A stretch of 64,000 bases of DNA from Paenibacillaceae bacterium. Lineage in GTDB: Bacteria > Bacillota > Bacilli > Paenibacillales > Paenibacillaceae. The position numbers were made by a program, and so were the translations under genes. The stretch covers positions 124,001 through 188,000 of the forward strand of contig REGQ01000004.1 in NCBI GenBank assembly GCA_004134985.1, read 5' to 3'. Below, one piece after another: positions 7,896 through 15,769 of the stretch. Numbering within the stretch: position 1 is the first letter of the stretch; the number at the start of each line of letters is the position of its first letter. The notes below the pieces were generated by a model. The model was given only the letters and a program-made list of their open reading frames with translations, had not been told where the DNA came from and ran no database searches.

Positions 7896-9350
7896 ATGAT
7901 AACAACGACGATATGGTCCATGAAAAGCAGCCGCTACGCCCCGCCCCGCCCTATTGCACAATATGGGGCGGGTGTTCGCGCAGAAAACCAGGCAGACATG
8001 GAAGAGGATGAACTGCGAACCGCAAACGCAGCAGAAGATGCAGCGCAAGCTGAAAAAGCGGATGAAGCGGCCATTTTAGAGGCAGGCAAGCAAATTGGCA
8101 GCGGTGGGGTTGTGGCGTTCCCTACTGAAACCGTCTACGGTCTGGGGGCTGATGCGCGCAGCACGGCCGCTGTAGAACGAATATTTCAGGCCAAGGGAAG
8201 ACCGTCAGACAACCCGTTGATCGTACATATTTCGGATCGGGGGCAACTGGCGGATTTTGTTGCCGATTGGAACGAGCTGGCTTCACGGCTTATGGATCGC
8301 TTTTGGCCGGGACCGTTGACAATAGTACTGCCTGTTCGCGAGGGCGCCGTTTCGGAGCGGGTCACAGCGGGGCTGGATACGGTAGCGGTCAGAATGCCTG
8401 ATCATGAAGTTGCCCTGCGGCTGATCGCTGCCGCACAGTGTCCGGTCGCAGCGCCGAGCGCCAATCGATCAGGCCGACCCAGCCCGACGCTTGCTTCCCA
8501 CGTAGCTGAAGACTTGTCGGGTTATATCGACGGTATTGTAGATGGCGGAGCGACAGGCGTAGGTCTGGAATCGACGGTTATTGAAATTGTATCTGACGAT
8601 ACGGTTCGTATTTTGCGCCCCGGCGGAGTTACCGCAGAGCAGCTTGGTGAAATAGCGGGCTGTGTTCTGGATGAAGAAGACGAAAAAACGGAAGCGACCA
8701 AAGATATAAAACCCGAGGACGCCTTGTCGGCATTAAGCGAAGTTGGCGTATCGACAGAAGCTGGTGTGCCAGCCCGATTGGGTGTGTCGTCCAAAGACGG
8801 TATGCCCGCTCAAGTCGGCGTGTCGTCCAAAGACGGTGTACCCACCGAAGTTGGTGTGTCGTCCGAAGACGGTGTACCCACCGAAGCTGGTGTGTCGTCC
8901 AAAGACGGTATGCCCGCTCAAGTCGGCGTGTCGTCTGGAACTGGAGATGCGGCCGTTGTCTTGCAGGAGACCCAGGCACCTCGTTCGCCGGGGATGAAAT
9001 ATACGCATTACGCGCCGCGAGGGTCGATGCTGCTTGTTGAGGGAGAACCGTCTGCTGTCCAGGCATACATTAACCGCCAGCTTGCGGAAGCGAATGCGCG
9101 CGGCGTTAAGACAGGGGTACTCACTTATGATGAGCATATTGCTGAGTATCAGGATGCGCATCTGGCATTGGCCTGCGGAAGTCTGGGGGAACTGGAATCG
9201 GCAGCCAGGCAGTTATATGCTGTGCTGCGTGAGTTCGATGCTTGCGAAGTGGAAGCGATTTGGGCGGAAGCTTGTTCGCGAGCTGGCATTGGCCAGGCAC
9301 TGATGAACCGTCTAACCAAAGCAGCAGGACACCGCATTGTTAGAGTTTGA
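7896..9350 (+). CDS. ywlC: L-threonylcarbamoyladenylate synthase, Sua5 type, with repeat-filled linker
   Basis: 484 residues, against about 345 for typical bacterial Sua5/YwlC proteins. After an atypical Ala/Glu-rich leader (about 1-55) comes the TsaC/YrdC domain with 'VAFPTETVYGLGADA', 'KGRPSDNPLIVHI' and 'SAPSANRSGRPSPT'. The conserved linker motif PGMKYTHYAPRG and the Sua5 C-terminal domain (about 375-484) follow. The extra length is mainly five 12-residue repeats (residues about 284-343) inserted just before that linker motif. The enzyme makes threonylcarbamoyl-AMP from threonine, bicarbonate and ATP for t6A37 in ANN-decoding tRNAs. AGGAG at 7878-7882 supports ATG 7896, though the spacing is long and ATG 7920 is possible. 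Function should be intact because the insertion is in a flexible interdomain segment. Confidence 0.92.
   Translation: MITTTIWSMKSSRYAPPRPIAQYGAGVRAENQADMEEDELRTANAAEDAAQAEKADEAAILEAGKQIGSGGVVAFPTETVYGLGADARSTAAVERIFQAKGRPSDNPLIVHISDRGQLADFVADWNELASRLMDRFWPGPLTIVLPVREGAVSERVTAGLDTVAVRMPDHEVALRLIAAAQCPVAAPSANRSGRPSPTLASHVAEDLSGYIDGIVDGGATGVGLESTVIEIVSDDTVRILRPGGVTAEQLGEIAGCVLDEEDEKTEATKDIKPEDALSALSEVGVSTEAGVPARLGVSSKDGMPAQVGVSSKDGVPTEVGVSSEDGVPTEAGVSSKDGMPAQVGVSSGTGDAAVVLQETQAPRSPGMKYTHYAPRGSMLLVEGEPSAVQAYINRQLAEANARGVKTGVLTYDEHIAEYQDAHLALACGSLGELESAARQLYAVLREFDACEVEAIWAEACSRAGIGQALMNRLTKAAGHRIVRV
8745..8924 (+). repeat. 36-bp tandem repeat, 5 copies, inside ywlC
   Basis: Units begin at 8745, 8781, 8817, 8853 and 8889, plus a partial copy at 8925. 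They encode GVSTEAGVPARL, GVSSKDGMPAQV, GVSSKDGVPTEV, GVSSEDGVPTEA and GVSSKDGMPAQV. Units 2 and 5 are nearly identical in DNA, which suggests recent duplication or gene conversion. Confidence 0.95.
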
Positions 9351-9512
9351 GTACTCAAAGCAGCAGGACGCCACATTGTTAGATTTTGCGGCTCAAAGCA
9401 GCAAGTGCCGTGTCGTTAGCGTCCAATTATTCAAACACAGCTGGACCCCGCATGGTTAGAGTCTGAGCACTCAAAACAGCAGCACATCGAGGCATTAAAG
9501 TCATATGCAATC
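9318..9512 (+). repeat. 38-40 bp degenerate tandem repeat starting in the 3' end of ywlC
   Basis: Units begin at 9318, 9357, 9395, 9433 and 9473, each opening with AAA(G)CAGCAGGAC-like sequence followed by CATTGTTAGAGT-like sequence. The first unit contains the last codons and stop of ywlC; the others are non-coding and progressively diverged. Confidence 0.8.
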
Positions 9513-9646
9513 AAACCCCTCATCTCACCTTGTATATAATCCTTCCTTTCAGAGCGCCTCATGCCCCCTTGCCCGATAGCTTGGTCATGTTTCATGCCTT
9601 GTCCGCATATGATCAAGAAGAACGGAAGGGATACGGGGGTGGAATA

Positions 9647-10216
9647 ATGATTGAGGCTGGCTTGCATACGCTGCATACAGGCCAACTGCTGACAATTATA
9701 ATTATGGCGTTCGCTCTGGGGATGGATGCGTTCTCGCTTGGCATTGGAGTTGGATTGAAGGGCATACGGCGGCTTGATATTATTAAACTTAGCCTGGTCA
9801 TCGCCCTCTTTCATATCGCAATGCCCTTGCTAGGAATTTTCGCCGGGCAATATATGAGCCAATTGCTTGGCAATGTGGCGACCCTGGTCGCCGGGCTGCT
9901 GCTGCTGCTGTTGGGCGCGCATATGATTTATAATTCTTTTCGGGGCGGCGCTTCAAGTTCATTTGATTACCGCACAGCGTGGGGAATGCTTATTTTTGCG
10001 TTCAGTGTCAGCATCGATTCTTTTTCCGTTGGCGTCTCGCTGGGGATGTTTGCAGCCGACCTTCTGTTGACAATTTGCATGTTCGGGTTGTTCGGAGGGG
10101 TAATGTCTGCGGTCGGTCTGATTCTGGGCAGACGAGTCAGCCAGAATCTTGGCGACTACGGTGAAGCTTGCGGCGGCGTGATCTTGCTTGCTTTTGGCGT
10201 GTTGTTTTTAATATAG
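9647..10216 (+). CDS. mntP: Manganese efflux pump MntP (YwlD)
   Basis: 189 residues from ATG 9647, with GGGGGTGG just upstream; the frame extends to 9530 but the extra residues do not look like the family. Six hydrophobic helices are visible. The paired acidic motifs of MntP are both present: 'ALGMDAFSLGIGVGL' in helix 1-2 and 'SVSIDSFSVGVSLG' in the second half. It exports Mn(II) across the cytoplasmic membrane and prevents manganese toxicity. A TATAAT lies at 9535-9540 without a matching -35, so the gene may have its own promoter or be read from ywlC. I saw no yybP-ykoY manganese riboswitch in the leader. Confidence 0.93.
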   Translation: MIEAGLHTLHTGQLLTIIIMAFALGMDAFSLGIGVGLKGIRRLDIIKLSLVIALFHIAMPLLGIFAGQYMSQLLGNVATLVAGLLLLLLGAHMIYNSFRGGASSSFDYRTAWGMLIFAFSVSIDSFSVGVSLGMFAADLLLTICMFGLFGGVMSAVGLILGRRVSQNLGDYGEACGGVILLAFGVLFLI

Positions 10217-10260
10217 AGAAGTTGTGGTAAAGTGTAGGTAGCATGCAGTAGAAGGGGGTT

Positions 10261-10860
10261 GTGCACGGGGTGCGTATTTTGTTAGTTTGCACCGGCAATA
10301 CTTGTCGTAGTCCGATGGCTGAAGCTTTGCTTCGCAATCTTGTCCAAGAAACAGGACAGGCTCACGAAGTGAGGTCAGCCGGCGTATCTACAGTGGACGG
10401 TCTTCCGGTATCCGAATATGCAGTGGCAGCGCTCAGAGAAATGGAGATTGAACATTGCGGAGCTTCACGGGCGATCAATGCGGAAACCGTTGCCTGGGCT
10501 GATCTGATTCTGACAATGACTGCTGGGCACAAGCGCAGCTTGCTGGAGAGGTACCCGCAAGTGGTGGACAAATCCCATACGTTGAAGGAATATGTGGAAG
10601 ATGATGCAGAGGTGCTTGGACATATTGCAGAGTTGGAAGGGCTTTATACGGACTTGCATATGAAACAGGCGCTTGGCGGTCAATTAAGCGATTCAGAACG
10701 CGCACGCTTGCTGCAACTGGAGCGCTCTATCCCAAGTTTTGATGTAGCCGATCCGTTTGGCGGCTCCCGGGAGCAATACCGGATGACGGCGAAGCAAATT
10801 AAGGATGCTTTGGATAAGCTTGTGCGCAAAATCCGTTCCACATCGTTTGATCAGAAGTGA
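10261..10860 (+). CDS. ywlE: Protein arginine phosphatase (YwlE-type LMW phosphatase) with insertion
   Basis: The P-loop is CTGNTCRS. The threonine in place of the usual isoleucine of tyrosine phosphatases (CLGNICRS) is the hallmark of arginine-phosphate specificity in B. subtilis YwlE, so this should reverse McsB arginine phosphorylation. The general-acid loop is DVADPFGGS near the end. At 199 residues it is about 45 longer than YwlE; the extra block (residues about 119-158, LGHIAELEGLY...LERSIPSF) sits just before the acid loop. The start is GTG at 10261 or GTG at 10270; the second would give the same P-loop numbering (Cys7, Thr11) as YwlE but has a longer spacing from GAAGGGGG (10250-10257). 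Likely cotranscribed with mntP. Confidence 0.9.
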   Translation: MHGVRILLVCTGNTCRSPMAEALLRNLVQETGQAHEVRSAGVSTVDGLPVSEYAVAALREMEIEHCGASRAINAETVAWADLILTMTAGHKRSLLERYPQVVDKSHTLKEYVEDDAEVLGHIAELEGLYTDLHMKQALGGQLSDSERARLLQLERSIPSFDVADPFGGSREQYRMTAKQIKDALDKLVRKIRSTSFDQK

Positions 10861-10926
10861 TCTGCCTGAAGGAAAACGGGGCAGGATTGTTTGATGAAGC
10901 GGGATGAGCAGTTGGGCAAAGAAGGA

Positions 10927-10955
10927 TTGATTTTTGAGAGGGTATCCGTTATGAT
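10927..10955 (+). promoter_or_regulatory. Sigma-A promoter ahead of the ZTP riboswitch
   Basis: TTGATT (10927-10932), 17 bases, TATGAT (10950-10955). Transcription would start near 10962, just before the aptamer. Confidence 0.7.
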
Positions 10956-10973
10956 ATAACTAATATAAGACGG

Positions 10974-11047
10974 ATCCGGTGTAACTGGCGACGGAAGTGG
11001 GTAACCACGATGGAGCATCGGAACATACGGCCGGTCGCCTGGGCAAA
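10974..11047 (+). promoter_or_regulatory. ZTP (pfl) riboswitch aptamer controlling rpiB-ywlG-glyA
   Basis: The leader shows the conserved pfl layout. P1 is CCGG (10976-10979) with CCGG (11031-11034). The core is ACTGGCGA. A stem-loop GTGG-GTAA-CCAC lies at 10997-11008, a small stem GATG-GAG-CATC at 11009-11019, and the 3' signature TCGCCTGGGCA at 11035-11045. GGCGA (10987-10991) can pair with TCGCC (11035-11039), the pseudoknot of this class. ZTP riboswitches sense the folate-stress alarmone ZMP/ZTP and switch on one-carbon genes, often glyA or folate enzymes. Here glyA is the third gene of the downstream cluster. A terminator follows immediately, so control by transcription termination is expected, with ligand favouring read-through. 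Confidence 0.88.
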
Positions 11048-11084
11048 GAGCAACATGCAGCTATGCATGTCCTGCTCTTTTTTT
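11045..11084 (+). terminator. Regulated terminator of the ZTP riboswitch
   Basis: AAAGAGCA (11045-11052) pairs with TGCTCTTT (11073-11080), with an inner ATGCA/TGCAT palindrome, then a T-run. It begins right at the 3' edge of the aptamer, as expected for an expression platform. Confidence 0.85.
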
Positions 11085-11179
11085 CGTCTTTTGGGCAAAA
11101 TCAGGTATAATAAAACCAGATGCCCGATCTTTAAATGTGCAGTATGCGGTCGGGAGATTGAATAAGGAGGGTTTACCGA

Positions 11180-11647
11180 ATGAGAATTGCTATCGGCGCA
11201 GACCATGCAGGCTATCGGCTCAAGGATGTTGTCGTCCCTTATATTAAGTCGCTCGGTCACGAAGTTGAAGATTACGGCTGCGATTGCGACCAGTCGGTCG
11301 ATTATCCCGATTATGCTCTTCCGGTCTGTCAGGCAGTGGTGAAGGGTAATGCTGACCGCGCTATTCTGATCTGCGGCACAGGGATCGGGATGTCCATTGC
11401 GGCGAACAAAATTCATGGCATTCGTTGTGCGCTTGTCCATGACATGTTTTCAGCCAAGGCCACCCGTGAGCATAATGATACCAATGCGCTTGCGCTTGGC
11501 GAGCGGGTCATCGGTCCAGGTGTTGCACAGGAGATTATTCGAATTTGGCTGGAAACGCCATTTTCTGAAGGCGAGCGCCATGTCGGCCGTGTGAAAAAAC
11601 TGGCCAACCTGGAAGAAGCCTACCCTGCACAATCCGCACAGTCCTGA
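11180..11647 (+). CDS. rpiB: Ribose 5-phosphate isomerase B
   Basis: 155 residues; AAGGAGG at 11164-11170 precedes ATG 11180. Family motifs are 'MRIAIGADHAGYRLK', 'YPDYALPVCQAV' and 'ICGTGIGMSIAANK', whose cysteine is the catalytic base of RpiB, followed by 'HDMFSAKATREHND'. It interconverts ribose 5-phosphate and ribulose 5-phosphate, supplying PRPP for purine and pyrimidine synthesis. It is the first gene behind the ZTP riboswitch, a sensible position because ribose phosphate and one-carbon units are both purine precursors. ywlG begins 20 bases downstream. Corresponds to B. subtilis ywlF. Confidence 0.95.
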   Translation: MRIAIGADHAGYRLKDVVVPYIKSLGHEVEDYGCDCDQSVDYPDYALPVCQAVVKGNADRAILICGTGIGMSIAANKIHGIRCALVHDMFSAKATREHNDTNALALGERVIGPGVAQEIIRIWLETPFSEGERHVGRVKKLANLEEAYPAQSAQS

Positions 11648-11667
11648 TTGGAGGAACGGTAACCAAG

Positions 11668-12315
11668 ATGAGCGCTCTGAATTTCAGACAGTTGACCGGG
11701 CAAGTTGAAACGGTTGTGAGGGAAGTCGCTGCTGCTGCCAATCTGGCATCAGGGCAATTGCTGGTTATTGGCGCCAGCACCAGTGAAGTGGCGGGGCGCC
11801 ATATCGGCACAGCGGGGACATTGGATGTTGCCCGCAGCATCTTTGAAGGCGTGGAGAATGTCCGGCAGGATATAGGCTTTCTCCCGCTCTTTCAATGCTG
11901 CGAGCATTTGAATCGCGCCCTGGTCACGACCAGGGATGCGGCTAACAGATACGGTCTGGACGAGGTGTCAGCTGTTCCGGTGCCATCGGCAGGCGGTTCG
12001 CTGGCTGCCCACGCTTATCTCAGTTTGAGTGACGCGTGTCTGGTGGAGCATGCTCGCGCCCATGCAGGCGTTGATATCGGCGACACTTTCATCGGCATGC
12101 ATCTTCGGCATGTAGCCGTTCCGGTGCGCCCTTCGATACGCAGCATTGGCGGAGCTCATGTGACAATGGCCTGGTCAAGACCGAAGTTGATTGGCGGTGC
12201 GCGCGCGGTGTACACACAGCCAGGTGTCAGCGCGTCAGCCCTGGAGACTTCATCGTCTGAATTGAGGCAGGAAGCCGCATCTTTTACTGATAAGCAGCTT
12301 AATACCTGTGACTGA
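11668..12315 (+). CDS. ywlG: TIGR01440/DUF436 family protein YwlG
   Basis: 215 residues; GGAGGAACGG at 11649 precedes ATG 11668. The sequence matches the YwlG family seen between rpiB and glyA in many Bacilli: 'GASTSEVAGRHIGTAGT', 'IGFLPLFQCCEHLNRALV', 'AGGSLAAHAY' and 'GDTFIGMHLRHVAVPVRP'. The double cysteine and histidine in 'FQCCEHLNR' are conserved-looking and could form a metal or active site, but no biochemical function is established. It lies in the riboswitch-controlled cluster. The C-terminal 25 residues are Ser/Glu-rich and probably disordered. Confidence 0.88.
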   Translation: MSALNFRQLTGQVETVVREVAAAANLASGQLLVIGASTSEVAGRHIGTAGTLDVARSIFEGVENVRQDIGFLPLFQCCEHLNRALVTTRDAANRYGLDEVSAVPVPSAGGSLAAHAYLSLSDACLVEHARAHAGVDIGDTFIGMHLRHVAVPVRPSIRSIGGAHVTMAWSRPKLIGGARAVYTQPGVSASALETSSSELRQEAASFTDKQLNTCD

Positions 12316-12457
12316 GTTTTTGTCTCGCCGGCCTTGCTTTTGCCTATTGTGAGGCTGCCAGACCGGCTGGACGGTGAAGTCAGTTACGCTCATTTATATA
12401 ACATAGATGTAACAGGCAACATCATCATACGAAACACCAGGAGGAGAAGAAGAGAAA

Positions 12458-13705
12458 ATGGAAAACTTGAGAAAGCAAGATCCAGAAATTACGAAAGCGA
12501 TTGGCCTTGAATTGCAGCGCCAACGCGATAACATCGAACTGATCGCTTCGGAGAACATCGTGAGCGAGGCTGTTCTAGAGGCGATGGGTACTGTATTGAC
12601 CAACAAATATGCGGAAGGCTACCCGTCCAAGCGGTTTTATGGCGGATGCGAGCATGTAGACATTGTTGAATCCATTGCACGCGACCGTGCGAATGAATTG
12701 TTTGGCTCCGAGCATGCCAACGTACAACCCCATTCAGGCGCGCAAGCGAACATGGCTGTTTACCTGGCGACACTCAAGCCTGGCGATACTGTACTCGGCA
12801 TGAACCTGTCCCACGGCGGTCACTTGACGCACGGCAGCCCTGTTAATGCTTCTGGCTTGCTCTACAATTTTGTGGAGTACGGCGTAGATAAAGATACATT
12901 CACAATCGATTACAACGAAGTGCGCAAAGCAGCTTTCAAACACCGTCCGCGGATGATCGTTGCCGGTGCCAGTGCTTACCCGCGCATTATCGATTTTGAG
13001 AAAATTGCGAAGATCGCAAATGATGTTGGCGCACTGTTCATGGTAGACATGGCGCATATTGCCGGACTGGTTGCTGGTGGACTTCACCCGAGCCCAGTGC
13101 CGCATGCTCATTTTGTAACGACAACAACGCACAAAACATTGCGCGGTCCACGCGGAGGCTTGATTCTTTGCCGCAAAGAATGGGCTGCTGCTATCGATAA
13201 AGCGGTATTCCCGGGAACGCAAGGCGGGCCGTTGATGCACATTATCGCTGCCAAAGCGGTTGCGCTTGGTGAAGCTTTGCAGCCTTCGTTCAAAGAGTAC
13301 GCTCAAAACGTAGTAAGCAATGCGAAAGTATTGTCTGAAGCGCTGATCGAAGAGGGCTTGAACCTGGTATCCGGCGGAACAGATAACCACTTGATGCTGA
13401 TTGATACACGCAGCCTTGGCATTACAGGTAAAGAAGCGGAGCATGTGCTTGACAGCATCGGCATTACTGCCAACAAAAATGCTATTCCTTTCGATCCTAC
13501 CAGTCCGTTTGTAACGAGCGGCATCCGTCTTGGCACGCCTGCGGCAACGTCGCGCGGCATGGACGCAGCAGCAATGAAAGTGATTGCTGAAGCGATCGGC
13601 TTGGCGCTCAACAATCCGAAAGACGAAGCAGTATTGAAGCAAGCTGAAGGCAAAGTGCGTGATTTGACTGCGAAATTCCCGCTTTACCCTGAACTGTCCT
13701 ATTAA
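12458..13705 (+). CDS. glyA: Serine hydroxymethyltransferase
   Basis: 415 residues with AGGAGGAGAAG upstream of ATG 12458. PLP enzyme of the fold-type I class: '[23 protein letters not shown]', '[11 protein letters not shown]', and the Schiff-base lysine K226 in [14 protein letters not shown]. It converts serine plus tetrahydrofolate to glycine and 5,10-methylene-THF, the main one-carbon entry for purines and thymidylate. That links it to the ZTP riboswitch at 10974-11047, since ZMP accumulates when formyl-THF is short. The 142-base gap after ywlG has no T-run terminator. The codon bias is toward common codons, as expected of a highly expressed gene. A terminator follows at 13805. Confidence 0.97.
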   Translation: MENLRKQDPEITKAIGLELQRQRDNIELIASENIVSEAVLEAMGTVLTNKYAEGYPSKRFYGGCEHVDIVESIARDRANELFGSEHANVQPHSGAQANMAVYLATLKPGDTVLGMNLSHGGHLTHGSPVNASGLLYNFVEYGVDKDTFTIDYNEVRKAAFKHRPRMIVAGASAYPRIIDFEKIAKIANDVGALFMVDMAHIAGLVAGGLHPSPVPHAHFVTTTTHKTLRGPRGGLILCRKEWAAAIDKAVFPGTQGGPLMHIIAAKAVALGEALQPSFKEYAQNVVSNAKVLSEALIEEGLNLVSGGTDNHLMLIDTRSLGITGKEAEHVLDSIGITANKNAIPFDPTSPFVTSGIRLGTPAATSRGMDAAAMKVIAEAIGLALNNPKDEAVLKQAEGKVRDLTAKFPLYPELSY

Positions 13706-13804
13706 TTCCGAAATTATAAAGCTTGGCACCAATTCGTTTTTTTTCCACCTGCCAAACGGCTCGCTTCCTCCGTCAGAAGGATGACGAAGCCGTTTGCGCT
13801 TATC

Positions 13805-13840
13805 CGGGATGCTCGCTGTAGATGCGGGCATCCCGTTTTT
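13805..13840 (+). terminator. Terminator after glyA
   Basis: CGGGATGC (13805-13812) pairs with GCATCCCG (13828-13835), followed by TTTTT. A second hairpin, CAAACGGCT/AGCCGTTTG (13753-13797), lies just upstream without a T-run. Confidence 0.88.
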
Positions 13841-13897
13841 ATTGTATATTATTAATGGACATGACCAGCCGTATGGCGGGCACTCAAATGACTGCTA

Positions 13898-13925
13898 TTG
13901 ACAACTTGACGATGATTGCTATGAT
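13898..13925 (+). promoter_or_regulatory. Sigma-A promoter for the oxidoreductase gene
   Basis: TTGACA (13898-13903), 16 bases, TATGAT (13920-13925), starting transcription about 28 bases before ATG 13959. Confidence 0.75.
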
Positions 13926-13958
13926 GAAACATGATAAGAGTGCTTTGGAGGGAATGGG

Positions 13959-15005
13959 ATGGAAACACTTGGAGTAGGCCTGATTGGTTACGGGCTGGCG
14001 GGGCAAACTTTCCATGCACCGGTAATCAGCAGTGTTCCCGGCTTGAAGCTGCATGCAGTAGTGGAGCGCAGCGGGGAACGTTCACTGGAGAAATATCCTG
14101 AGATAAAGCTGCTTAGAACTGCGGAAGAACTGGTACAAGATCCGGATATTTCGCTGGTGGTCATTGCTACGCCAAATGCTGCGCACGCGAAATTGGCCAA
14201 GTTGGCGATGGAGCATGGCAAGCATGTTGTTATTGACAAACCATTTACTGTATACTCCAGCGAAGCGGACGAGCTGATAGCGGTTTCGGAGCGGCAAGGC
14301 GTCGTGCTGAGCGCATTTCATTACCGGCGCTGGGATGGTGACTTCCTTACAGTCAAGCAAATTGTTGAAACCGGGACTTTGGGGAAGGTTGTCGAGTTTG
14401 AATCTCATTTTGACCGTTATACACCATTTGCTGCCGGGGATGAAAACTGGCGCAATGAGCAACAGCCTGGCTCCGGTGTGCTGTACGACCTTGGGCCGCA
14501 TTTAATCGATCAGGCGCTTGAGCTGTTCGGGAAGCCGCGTCGGCTGTTTGCCGATGTTCGCGCCCAGCGGCCGGGAGCTGTAGTGGACGATTATTTTGAA
14601 GTGGTGCTGGAATTTGATGAGGTTAAGGCAATACTTAAGGCAGGCTCCCTTGTTCGGGAACTGGGTCCGCGTTTTACGCTTCATGGCACGAAGGGATCAT
14701 TCGTGAAGTACGGGCTTGATCCGCAAGAGGATGCGCTCAAGAGCGGTCAGACTCCGGCGATGCCAGACTGGGGCCGCGAGCCGGAGCAGCAGTGGGGCAA
14801 ACTGAATACCGAATTTTCCGGCCTTCATGTCATTGGCGCAGTAGAGACACTGCACGGTTCCTACCAAAGCTATTATGAAGATATTTATAATGCCATTGTC
14901 AGCGGGCGGGAGCCCGCGGTTAGCGCCAAGCAAGCGCGCGAAATTGTTGTATTGATTGAGAAAGCAGTTGAAAGCAGTGCTCGTCGGGAAATGATTGAGC
15001 TTTAG
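13959..15005 (+). CDS. Gfo/Idh/MocA oxidoreductase, IolW/YvaA-like
   Basis: 348 residues. N-terminal Rossmann domain with GLIGYGLAGQTFHAP (dinucleotide binding, residues about 6-20), then 'GKHVVIDKPFT' carrying the family EKP-like lysine, and 'LSAFHYRRWDGDFLTVK'. The C-terminal domain has 'GSGVLYDLGPHLIDQAL', 'HGTKGSFVKYGLDPQEDAL' and 'HGSYQSYYEDIYNAI'. Overall it most resembles the YvaA/IolW group, NADP-dependent scyllo-inositol 2-dehydrogenases, but related members act on other sugars, so the substrate is uncertain. GGAGGG precedes ATG 13959. It has its own promoter and interrupts the B. subtilis-like glyA-upp adjacency, so it is probably a lineage-specific insertion of a gene. Confidence 0.85.
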   Translation: METLGVGLIGYGLAGQTFHAPVISSVPGLKLHAVVERSGERSLEKYPEIKLLRTAEELVQDPDISLVVIATPNAAHAKLAKLAMEHGKHVVIDKPFTVYSSEADELIAVSERQGVVLSAFHYRRWDGDFLTVKQIVETGTLGKVVEFESHFDRYTPFAAGDENWRNEQQPGSGVLYDLGPHLIDQALELFGKPRRLFADVRAQRPGAVVDDYFEVVLEFDEVKAILKAGSLVRELGPRFTLHGTKGSFVKYGLDPQEDALKSGQTPAMPDWGREPEQQWGKLNTEFSGLHVIGAVETLHGSYQSYYEDIYNAIVSGREPAVSAKQAREIVVLIEKAVESSARREMIEL

Positions 15006-15080
15006 AGCATTGCACCAGCGAAACGATGCTGAGCCGCCAACAACGGCGCAGCCGTTTACGCATTTAGCAGGGGGAGAACT

Positions 15081-15710
15081 ATGGGAAATTTGTTCGTTTG
15101 CGAACATCCGCTTATTCAGCATAAGCTGACGTTTATTCGCGACAAGGAGACTAGCACAAAGGATTTTCGTGCTTTGGTGGATGAGGTAGCCACGCTGCTT
15201 GCCTATGAAATAACGAGAGATGTTCCGCTGGAAACGGTAAAGGTACAGACGCCGGTTGCAGAAGCTGAAGGTTACATTGTCGCTGGCCGGATGCTTGGAC
15301 TGGTGCCGATTTTGCGCGCTGGACTTGGTATGGTAGACGGTGTGTTGAAGCTGCTGCCAACCGCTAAGGTAGGGCATATCGGGCTGCAAAGAAATGAGGA
15401 GACGTTGAAGCCGGCCGAATATTATGTGAATTTGCCTGTGGATGCTGCTGAGCGCACGATGATTGTCATCGATCCGATGCTGGCTACCGGCGGTTCTGCC
15501 AATGAGGCGATTTCCGCGCTTAAACGGCGCGGCTGCCGTCATATCAAGCTGATGTGTCTTATCGCTTCGCCAGAGGGTGTACAAGCGGTGCAGGAGGCGC
15601 ATCCGGATGTGGATATTCACTTGGCTGCGGTGGACAAAAAGTTGGATAGCCGGGGCTATATTGTACCCGGATTGGGCGATGCAGGAGACCGGATTTACGG
15701 CACCAATTGA
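15081..15710 (+). CDS. upp: Uracil phosphoribosyltransferase
   Basis: 209 residues, the standard length. AGGGGGAG precedes ATG 15081. The family's '[22 protein letters not shown]' opening, the uracil/PRPP loop '[19 protein letters not shown]' and the C-terminal '[17 protein letters not shown]' are all present. It salvages uracil with PRPP to UMP in the cytoplasm. The order glyA-(oxidoreductase)-upp-mnaA-atp follows the Bacillus arrangement apart from the inserted genes. No terminator separates it from mnaA, 59 bases downstream, so the two may be cotranscribed. Confidence 0.96.
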   Translation: MGNLFVCEHPLIQHKLTFIRDKETSTKDFRALVDEVATLLAYEITRDVPLETVKVQTPVAEAEGYIVAGRMLGLVPILRAGLGMVDGVLKLLPTAKVGHIGLQRNEETLKPAEYYVNLPVDAAERTMIVIDPMLATGGSANEAISALKRRGCRHIKLMCLIASPEGVQAVQEAHPDVDIHLAAVDKKLDSRGYIVPGLGDAGDRIYGTN

Positions 15711-15769
15711 TTTGAGACAGGGCGCTTTCGTTAAATAGTCAGCCCTGGAATGATTAGGAGTGAAGTAAA

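Noticed and set aside
12734-13831. Long minus-strand open frame (365 codons) opposite glyA
   Set aside because: It is the shadow of a strongly codon-biased gene; its translation has no family features and no ribosome site.
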